12,483 bases of DNA from Ktedonobacterales bacterium. GTDB lineage: Bacteria > Chloroflexota > Ktedonobacteria > Ktedonobacterales > JADMIN01. The position numbers and the translations under genes are program-made. The stretch covers positions 1-12,483 of the forward strand of contig JAICVT010000093.1 of NCBI GenBank assembly GCA_025935235.1. The letters are read 5' to 3'. The notes under the pieces are model-generated. The model was not told the DNA's origin. It ran no database searches and saw only the letters and a list, made by a program, of their open reading frames with translations. How positions within the stretch are numbered: position 1 is the first letter of the stretch; each line of letters starts with the position of its first letter. Below are positions 7,312 through 12,483 of this stretch, in pieces.

Positions 7312-7376
7312 GCGGCCCCCGCCCCCAGCCCCCTCTCCCACAGGGAGAGGGGGCGTTTGGTTTGTGAGGGGGCCGC
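7312..7376. terminator. Nested hairpin terminator between convergent genes (C/G-rich repeat copy B)
   Basis: GCCCCCTCTCCC (7328-7339) and GGGAGAGGGGGC (7343-7354) form a perfect 12-bp stem with an ACA loop, followed on the plus strand by GTTTGGTTTG. This fits a terminator for gcdH. Outside it, GCGGCCCCC (7312-7320) pairs perfectly with GGGGGCCGC (7368-7376). The element fills almost the whole 75-nt gap between gcdH and the convergent thioesterase gene. The stem belongs to the same sequence family as the elements at 5949, 8611 and 12275. Confidence 0.7.
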
Positions 7377-7382
7377 TCCGCG

Positions 7383-7916
7383 CTAGCCTTGCTGTGATGG
7401 TGGCGGCGCGGCGTCGGCGTCGGGTGGGGTGGTCAGGCGCTTCTCGAAGCGGCGATAGATGGCGCGGGCGCGCGCGGTGACGCGCCCATTGGCGTCGTGG
7501 CAGACGCCCTCGACGAAGAAGAGTTGCTTGCCGCCGCCCTGCACGTTGGCCTCGAAGGTCAGCGGCGCGTCATAGGCTGGAAGCTCGAAGGTCACGTCGA
7601 GCGAGACCGTGACCTGTGGGCGGCGGCCATCGGCCAGCGAGGCGACAGCGGCGCCGGTGACGATGTCGAAGATGTACGCCTGCACGGCGCCCGTCACCGC
7701 ACGCCCGCCAACGCCCGCGCCGCGATGGTGAGCGCCCGGCTCGAAGACGCAGATGGCATGGCCATCGGCGCTGTGGCTGATGCGCGCGCCCATCCAGCGC
7801 AGAAAAGCGCGCTGGTTCCAGTATTCGTAGAACGGCTGGTCAGGGCTGGGCGCGTTGGCGGCGTCGGCGTCATCGGCGGGAATGTCCGCCGCGCTGCGAT
7901 CACTCTCATCCGACAT
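7383..7916 (-). CDS. Hotdog-fold (PaaI-like) thioesterase-family protein
   Basis: A 177-residue protein with an acidic, probably disordered N-terminus (1-26) and a Pro/Ala-rich tail. The hotdog core spans about 50-157. HHRGAGVGGRAVTGAVQAY (63-81) leads into FDIVTGAAVAS, the hotdog helix, with Asp84 as the likely catalytic acid. The following strands include VTVSLDVTFELPA and the C-terminal strand GRVTARARAIYRR. Such proteins usually hydrolyse acyl-CoA or acyl carrier protein thioesters in the cytoplasm; the substrate cannot be told. The ATG directly follows the bioY stop codon (bioY stop 7917-7919, ATG 7914-7916), and its AGGAG site lies inside the end of bioY, so translation is probably coupled to bioY. 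It converges on gcdH, so all three neighbouring genes could touch acyl-CoA or biotin metabolism. Confidence 0.85.
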   Translation of the reverse strand: MSDESDRSAADIPADDADAANAPSPDQPFYEYWNQRAFLRWMGARISHSADGHAICVFEPGAHHRGAGVGGRAVTGAVQAYIFDIVTGAAVASLADGRRPQVTVSLDVTFELPAYDAPLTFEANVQGGGKQLFFVEGVCHDANGRVTARARAIYRRFEKRLTTPPDADAAPPPSQQG

Positions 7917-8537
7917 CTAGCGTGGCTCCTCTCCGAGCAGGCGGCGTGTGGCGAGCCAGGCGGCGGGCAGCAGCAGCGCGGCGGCGGCCAGCTTCAGCGC
8001 GTCGCCGATCACGAACGGCGCCAGCCCCAGCGCGATCACCTGCCCCCAGCCGACGAAGCGCGCCAGCCAGAGCAGCCCGCAGGCGTAGATGGCGACCTCG
8101 CCGACCAGCATCGTCGCGACCGACGAGCCGAGCGAGCGGGTCCAGCCGCGATCTGCTAGCCAGCCGACGACCAGCGCCGCCAGCGCGAATCCGGCGAGAT
8201 AACCATAGGTGGCGATGCCCGGCACGGCAGCGAAGACGGGCAGGCCCGCGACGCCCGCCAGCAGATAGAGCGCGACGCTGGCCAGGCCACGCCGCGCGCC
8301 ATAGGCCGCCGCGAGCAGCAGCACGACGAAGGTTTGTCCGGTGATCGGCACCGGCGTGAAGGGCAGCGGGATGATGACCTGCGCGCTGAGCGCGAGCGCG
8401 ACGACACCGATGATGGCCAGCGACGTCTCGCGCGCCGCCAGCGCCAGCGGCGATGAGGTCGGGCGCGCGTCGCCGCGCGCGCCACGGGCCAGGATAACAT
8501 CAACCAGCGCGCCGCGCCGGGAATCGTGCGAGAGCAT
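7917..8537 (-). CDS. bioY: BioY family biotin transporter (ECF S component)
   Basis: A membrane protein of 206 residues that binds biotin for uptake, either with an ECF energising module or alone. After a cytoplasmic N-terminus of about 35 residues come about six hydrophobic segments. Family hallmarks are LPFTPVPITGQTFVVLL in the first third, ALYLLAGVAGLPVFA, YGYLAGFALAA and, near the end, APFVIGDALKLAAAALL. No bioM or bioN gene is present. The ATG at 8537 is preferred because GGAGGA (8548-8553) lies 10 nt upstream. An in-frame ATG at 8555 overlaps that site and a GTG at 8576 lacks one; these would give 212 or 219 residues. The gene leads a two-gene unit with the thioesterase-like gene. I looked for a classical BirA operator upstream and did not find one. 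Confidence 0.92.
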   Translation of the reverse strand: MLSHDSRRGALVDVILARGARGDARPTSSPLALAARETSLAIIGVVALALSAQVIIPLPFTPVPITGQTFVVLLLAAAYGARRGLASVALYLLAGVAGLPVFAAVPGIATYGYLAGFALAALVVGWLADRGWTRSLGSSVATMLVGEVAIYACGLLWLARFVGWGQVIALGLAPFVIGDALKLAAAALLLPAAWLATRRLLGEEPR

Positions 8538-8587
8538 ACGGTGAATGTCCTCCATGTATCGGGTACGATGAGACACAACTGTCGTCC

Positions 8588-8616
8588 AGTATAGCGTATC
8601 TTCGCGGCGACGCGCC
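8588..8616 (-). promoter_or_regulatory. Candidate promoter for bioY
   Basis: On the minus strand TATACT (8588-8593) is a good -10 match and GGCGCG lies 17 nt upstream where a -35 box would be. The predicted transcript start is about 43 nt before the chosen ATG. The box continues TATACTGG exactly as in the candidate promoter at 4457-4485. Confidence 0.35.
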
Positions 8617-8656
8617 CCCTCCCCCAGCCCCTCCCCCGCCGAGGCGGGCGAGGGGA
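8614..8656. repeat. C-rich/G-rich dispersed hairpin repeat, copy C
   Basis: The arms 8628-8640 and 8643-8655 form a 13-bp stem with a single C-C mismatch and a 2-nt GA gap at the tip. The preceding CCCCTCCCCCAGCCC matches the C-rich lead of copies A and B. It lies upstream of bioY, next to the candidate promoter. Confidence 0.55.
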
Positions 8657-8727
8657 GCTATGGGCGCCGTTGGCTGGCGTGTCTGGCGGGCAAAATCCGT
8701 GGGCCAGAGGGTGGCTAGCCGAATCCC

Positions 8728-8785
8728 AGTCCGCGGAGGCGGACTTTGCGGCCCGCCAGAGCCTCCCAGGCGCGGTTTCAACCGC
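8728..8785 (-). repeat. Two-hairpin dispersed repeat, copy 1
   Basis: Read on the minus strand, a first hairpin GCGGTT-GA-AACCGC (8785-8772) is followed after 26 nt by a second hairpin AGTCCGC-CTCC-GCGGACT (8745-8728). The second copy at 12406-12460 has the same order, the same stem lengths (6 and 7 bp), the same loop lengths (2 and 4) and a 23-nt spacer, but changed stem bases that remain paired. Confidence 0.6.
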
Positions 8786-8910
8786 CAGCCGCCTATTGTT
8801 CAACCCGCGTCTATCGCAGTCTCCGGCGGCTCACTCTCATGTGGCGTTCACAGGCTCCTCATGCCGCTTTCATCACTCCTGTGTACACCGTGCTATATGT
8901 CCCACTCCGC
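8786..8910. other. Intergenic sequence without recognised feature
   Basis: This is part of the 531-nt spacer between the bioY start (8537) and the penicillin-binding protein start (9069). Outside the repeats and the candidate promoters I see no gene, RNA or strong structure here; short open frames crossing it lack coding character and ribosome-binding sites. Confidence 0.5.
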
Positions 8911-8939
8911 TTGCCGTAAGGGTTGCCAGCGCTTAGTAT
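8911..8939 (+). promoter_or_regulatory. Candidate promoter for the class A PBP gene
   Basis: TTGCCG (8911-8916) and TAGTAT (8934-8939) are separated by 17 nt and each matches 4 of 6 bases of the sigma-70 type consensus. The transcript would start near 8946 and carry a leader of about 120 nt. Confidence 0.3.
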
Positions 8940-8959
8940 GCCTGTGCGGATCATGTTCA

Positions 8960-8975
8960 GCGACCGGGCGGTCGC
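8960..8975 (+). promoter_or_regulatory. Leader hairpin upstream of the PBP gene
   Basis: GCGACC (8960-8965) and GGTCGC (8970-8975) form a perfect 6-bp stem with a GGGC loop, inside the predicted leader. An alternative pairing GGGCG (8966-8970) with CGCCC (8975-8979) excludes it. No T-run follows, so it is not an obvious attenuator. Confidence 0.25.
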
Positions 8976-9068
8976 GCCCGCGCAATAACCAGCCAGCGAC
9001 GTAAGCATGAGACATAGCACGAGACACCCGCCAGAGTGGCAGGAGAGCAGGTAGAGGAGACGCACGCG

Positions 9069-12000
9069 ATGGGCAGGGACTCCCGAGGTTCATACGATGA
9101 CGAGCGGTATGGCGGTGGCGCCCCGCGTGAGAATCCCTATGGGCGACCCAGCCGCGCCTCGGGTGAACGCTCCGTCCCGCCGAACACTCCCAGCCACTCG
9201 GGTGGCCCCGCGCGCGGTCGAGGCGCGCCCTCCGATCCGCGCGGCGGCCCACGCTCCGATCCCAATGCGCGGCGTGGCGGCGCCAGCGGCGGCCTGATCC
9301 GCCCGGCTGGCCCGCAGGATGATGGCCACAGCGCGGGCTACAGCGCGCCGCGCCGCGCCAGCCGCCCGGATGACACGCCATCGCGTGGCTACCGCTCGGA
9401 TGGTGGGCGCCCATCGCGTGCGCCGCGCGGCGATGACGACGAGGGCGACTACTCCGCGCATGATCGCTCAATGGGCACGCGGGCGCGCGACTTCTCGCGC
9501 AGCATGTCGCGCCAGCTCAGCGCGATGATGCAGACGGCGCGCGGGGCGATGCGCGGCGGGCGGGGCGATGGACGCGACATGTCGGGCTACGCGCCATCGG
9601 CTGCGATGGGCGCGGTAGGCGGCGCGGGGGCCTCCACCGAGGCGACCCAGGCGGCCTTCCGGCGCTCGCGGCTGCGGCTGCGGGCGCGCAAGTGGCGGCT
9701 GGGGCGGCAGAATCCGCACGCGATGTGGTTCGCCATCGGGTTCGCGCTCTCGGCGGCGCTGATCGTGTCGCTGCTGGGCGCTGGCGCGGGCGGCGGATTC
9801 TACGCGCTCAGCTACTACAATCAGCATCAGGGCGACATCGCCAGCGTCGCCGACTCGGCCGCGCTGGGCAGCACGACGATCTACGACCGCAACGGCAACA
9901 TCCTCTACACCGTGCCGAAGTCCACTGGCGTCAATATCTATCTGGGTTACGACAAGGGCGACATCGGCTCGAGAGTGGTGAATGCGACCGTCGCGACCGA
10001 GGACCATACCTTCTGGGATTCCACCAACATTGGCATTGATTGGTCCAGTCTGCTGCGCTCGGCGCTCTCGGATGCGAGCAGCGGCGGCGCGGCCCAGGGC
10101 GGCTCGGGCATCACGCAGCAGCTCGTCAAGCGGCTGATCCTGCACGACCCGTCCAAGAGCATCCAGCGCAAGATCAATGAGGCGATTCTCTCGATTGGCA
10201 TCACCACAAGCGGTACCTATCCGAAGTGGAAGATCCTCGAGATGTATCTGAACACGATTGACTACTCTGATGGCAACATCGGCATCGAGGCGGCGGCGGA
10301 GAACTACTTCGGCCTCCAGCCGATCAAGGACGCCACCAAGTGCGGCGGCGTGACGTTCGCGAAGCCGCACACCTGCTGGGCAAACCAGCAACTCGACTGG
10401 GCGCAGGTCTCGATGCTGGTGGGCATCCCAAACTCGCCGACCGCCTACAATCCCGCGACGTTCAGCTGCGAGGCGCCCAACGGCAAGACGCTGGCGCAGG
10501 CCTGCCCCGACAGCTCATGGGATAACCCCTGCATTGGCGATCCGAGCAACCTGACCAACGCGAACTGTTGGCCCGATGGCTTCGGGAATCCTAAGTATCA
10601 TTATTCCAGCAATGGCCACGAGTGGCTTTCGTACCGCCGCGCCTCGGTGGTGTTGAGCAGCCTGGAGACCTACGGCTACATCAATGACGCGACATTCCAT
10701 AGCTCGTTACAAGAAGTTCACGACATCCTGCTGAACCACAAGGTCGGCTCGCATCTGGGTGGCACGGCGGCCTCCACCTTCGGCGTGACGAAGCTCGCGC
10801 CGCATTTCGTGGACTATATCCTGAACGAAGTGCTGCCAGCGCCCCCGTTCAACATCCAGGATCCGCAGGCCGAGGGCATCAAGGTCTACACGACGCTCGA
10901 CCTCGCTCTGGACGAGTACGCCATCACGCGGGCGCAGTACTACATTCTGAAGCCGCACACGTTAGAGTGGCCAAACTACGCGGGCGGCTGTGGGAGCTGT
11001 ACACAGCCGCCGCTATCGGTCACCGCGAACATTCACAACACGGCGGAAGTGGCGATTGATCCGCATAACGGCGACATTCTGGCGATGGTTGGCTCGGTGG
11101 ACTACACCAGCCGCGACCCGAAGGTCAACGGCTTCTTTAACGTCGCCACATCCCCCAACCGCTCGATGGGTTCAGCCACCAAGCCGCTGGTCTACGCGAC
11201 CGCCTTCCAGATGGGCTGGGACCCCGGCACGATCTTGCAGGATTCGGGCGTCTGCTACCCTGACCAATCGGGGGACACGTCTGGCGGGAAGCCCACGGCG
11301 GACTTTGCGGCGCCAGGCTGCCAGCCGGGGCGGTATGTGCCGCACAACTATGATCAGAACAGCTTCTCGGGCCACATTCCGGCGCGCTACGCGCTGGCCA
11401 ACTCGCTGAACATCCCGGCGACCGAGACGATGGAGTTTGTCGGCGCGACACCCTCAACGTCCGATGCGTTCCTGGCTGAGGCGCAGCGCATGGGCGTCAC
11501 CTCGCTGACCAAGGGAGCGATGGGTCCTTCGACGGCGCTCGGCACGCAGGACATCTCGCTCTTGCAGTTGACCAACGCCTACGGCGTCTTTGCCGACCAG
11601 GGCAAGCATGTGCCGCCGCGCTCCGTGCTGGAGATCGTGGACGCTTACGGTGTCGTGCGCTACAAGGCGCCGGACCCCAAGCCCGCGCAGGTGCTCAGCC
11701 CACAGGCCGCCTATGAAATGACCTCGATCCTCAGCGACAAAGCGGCGCGCATCCCAGACTTCAACACCTGGAACCCGCTTGAGTTCAATGATCCTGATTC
11801 GCCTGGGCAGCGCGGCTACACGTCTGCCAATGTGCTTGGGTTCCCGGCGGTCGCCTCCAAGACCGGTACGTCGCAGGGTACTACAGGCCCGAAGGATATC
11901 ATAACGATGGGCTACTCGCCCTACATGGCGCTGGGCGTCTGGGCAGGCAATTCAGACTCCTCGGATCTCTACCAACACATCATCGGTATCGCCGGCGCTG

Positions 12001-12272
12001 GCTACATCTTCCACGACATCATGGAGTGGGCAATCAAGAACTACAAGTGGTCGGCCGGCACGCAGTTCCCGATGCCGTCCAATATGGCGCGCGGCGTCTT
12101 TAACTGCACAACCGGTCTGGCGCCCTACGCCGGCACGACCACACCCGCGAAGTGCGACCAGAGCAAAGATCCGACCGCCTCGAATCCAGTCAACATCTGG
12201 GCGGGCTACAACTATCAGCCGCAGACCAATACCGACTGGTATATACAAGGCCAGCTCTGGGTGCATTCGTAG
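9069..12272 (+). CDS. Class A penicillin-binding protein (GT51 transglycosylase plus transpeptidase)
   Basis: This bifunctional enzyme (1067 aa) polymerises and crosslinks peptidoglycan outside the membrane. Residues 1-215 are a cytoplasmic, low-complexity Arg/Gly/Ser/Asp-rich head. A single membrane anchor (about 218-247, WFAIGFALSAALIVSLLG) follows. The GT51 domain has ATVATEDHTFWD with catalytic Glu311, GGSGITQQLVKRL (about 345-355), RKINEAILSI, MYLNTIDYSDGNIGIEAAA and QVSMLVGIPNSPTAYNP. The transpeptidase domain has SATK (702-705, catalytic Ser702), SLN (779-781) and KTGTS (from 931). Length is above the usual 650-850 because of the head and several insertions. All twelve cysteines lie after the membrane anchor, in six sequence-adjacent pairs. 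The ATG at 9069 has GAGGAG 9 nt upstream; an in-frame GTG at 9036 would add 11 residues without a good site. It is a single gene with its own likely promoter. Confidence 0.95.
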   Translation: MGRDSRGSYDDERYGGGAPRENPYGRPSRASGERSVPPNTPSHSGGPARGRGAPSDPRGGPRSDPNARRGGASGGLIRPAGPQDDGHSAGYSAPRRASRPDDTPSRGYRSDGGRPSRAPRGDDDEGDYSAHDRSMGTRARDFSRSMSRQLSAMMQTARGAMRGGRGDGRDMSGYAPSAAMGAVGGAGASTEATQAAFRRSRLRLRARKWRLGRQNPHAMWFAIGFALSAALIVSLLGAGAGGGFYALSYYNQHQGDIASVADSAALGSTTIYDRNGNILYTVPKSTGVNIYLGYDKGDIGSRVVNATVATEDHTFWDSTNIGIDWSSLLRSALSDASSGGAAQGGSGITQQLVKRLILHDPSKSIQRKINEAILSIGITTSGTYPKWKILEMYLNTIDYSDGNIGIEAAAENYFGLQPIKDATKCGGVTFAKPHTCWANQQLDWAQVSMLVGIPNSPTAYNPATFSCEAPNGKTLAQACPDSSWDNPCIGDPSNLTNANCWPDGFGNPKYHYSSNGHEWLSYRRASVVLSSLETYGYINDATFHSSLQEVHDILLNHKVGSHLGGTAASTFGVTKLAPHFVDYILNEVLPAPPFNIQDPQAEGIKVYTTLDLALDEYAITRAQYYILKPHTLEWPNYAGGCGSCTQPPLSVTANIHNTAEVAIDPHNGDILAMVGSVDYTSRDPKVNGFFNVATSPNRSMGSATKPLVYATAFQMGWDPGTILQDSGVCYPDQSGDTSGGKPTADFAAPGCQPGRYVPHNYDQNSFSGHIPARYALANSLNIPATETMEFVGATPSTSDAFLAEAQRMGVTSLTKGAMGPSTALGTQDISLLQLTNAYGVFADQGKHVPPRSVLEIVDAYGVVRYKAPDPKPAQVLSPQAAYEMTSILSDKAARIPDFNTWNPLEFNDPDSPGQRGYTSANVLGFPAVASKTGTSQGTTGPKDIITMGYSPYMALGVWAGNSDSSDLYQHIIGIAGAGYIFHDIMEWAIKNYKWSAGTQFPMPSNMARGVFNCTTGLAPYAGTTTPAKCDQSKDPTASNPVNIWAGYNYQPQTNTDWYIQGQLWVHS

Positions 12273-12274
12273 GC

Positions 12275-12315
12275 GCGACCTCACCCCCTGTCCCCCTCCC
12301 CTTCAGGGAGGGGGA
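12275..12315. terminator. C/G-rich hairpin after the PBP gene (repeat copy D)
   Basis: TCCCCCTCCC (12291-12300) and GGGAGGGGGA (12306-12315) form a perfect 10-bp stem with a CTTCA loop, 18 nt after the stop codon. The lead GCGACCTCACCCCC is identical to that of copy A. There is no T-run, so termination is plausible but not certain. Confidence 0.55.
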
Positions 12316-12405
12316 ACCCATTTCAGGAGTTACGGTGGCGGCGGAGCTGGCTCCCTTCTGTCATGTCGCTTGCTGATTGGGTGATCGCGTGGTGTGGGAG
12401 AACGG

Positions 12406-12460
12406 GCGGGTAAACCCGCAGCTAAGTGGCGTTCCGCCGCGAAGCCTGCCTTCGCAGGCT
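12406..12460 (+). repeat. Two-hairpin dispersed repeat, copy 2
   Basis: GCGGGT-AA-ACCCGC (12406-12419) is followed after 23 nt by AGCCTGC-CTTC-GCAGGCT (12443-12460). The spacer holds a small GGCG-TTC-CGCC hairpin. Architecture matches copy 1 at 8728-8785 in the opposite orientation. No gene is visible between 12273 and the window end. Confidence 0.6.
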
Positions 12461-12483
12461 CTGATGCGACACACCGCTTCCCG

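Noticed and set aside
8538..8600. BirA-type operator upstream of bioY
   Set aside because: No TTGTAAACC-like half-sites are present; only a weak ATCG-GGTA-CGAT palindrome is seen around 8558-8569.
8660..9004. Open frames of about 90-115 codons in the spacer before the PBP gene
   Set aside because: They run through the two-hairpin repeat, lack Shine-Dalgarno sites and show no coding-like amino-acid pattern.
9468..10391. Minus-strand open frame (307 codons) opposite the PBP gene
   Set aside because: The plus strand carries the membrane anchor and GT51 motifs here; the antisense frame has shadow composition.
8728..12460. CRISPR array or attachment sites suggested by repeated hairpins
   Set aside because: The two copies are 3.6 kb apart, in opposite orientation and diverged; there are no regular spacers, cas genes or integrase.

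Overview
The window is about 12.5 kb of GC-rich bacterial chromosome with ten protein-coding genes on both strands. No RNA gene, CRISPR array, insertion sequence or phage gene is visible. The gene content and the dispersed C-rich/G-rich intergenic hairpins suggest a member of the Chloroflexota, possibly Ktedonobacteria or a relative. This is an inference: there is no rRNA or other phylogenetic marker here.

Left part (1-3343, plus strand): a probable operon of three genes. These are an unrecognised protein resembling a stand-alone HAS-barrel (HerA/ATP-synthase-type barrel), the hexameric DNA translocase HerA, and a secreted lipoprotein of unknown function. It converges, with a 7-nt gap, on a minus-strand pair at 3351-4368: a small lipoprotein followed by a cupin-fold protein. 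A divergent spacer then leads to a plus-strand methyltransferase (4612-5811, possibly from 4525). This gene looks less GC-rich than its neighbours and carries a C-terminal beta-rich, Cys-containing module typical of cell-surface glycan gene sets.

Middle part (5812-8577): a spacer with hairpins and a dispersed repeat, then a clear glutaryl-CoA dehydrogenase gene (gcdH). It ends in a strong nested hairpin and converges on a minus-strand pair. In that pair the biotin transporter gene bioY abuts a hotdog-fold thioesterase-like gene, with the stop codon directly next to the start codon.

Right part (8577-12483): a spacer of about 500 bp with a dispersed two-hairpin repeat and a plausible promoter. 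It is followed by a very large class A penicillin-binding protein (GT51 plus transpeptidase, 1067 aa) with a 200-residue low-complexity cytoplasmic head and twelve extracytoplasmic cysteines. The window ends with another C/G-rich hairpin and a second copy of the two-hairpin repeat.

Most of the content is housekeeping: DNA end processing, acyl-CoA catabolism, biotin uptake and cell-wall synthesis. The less ordinary items are the putative HerA partner, the cysteine pairs in the penicillin-binding protein, the methyltransferase with its appended module, and two families of dispersed hairpin repeats.
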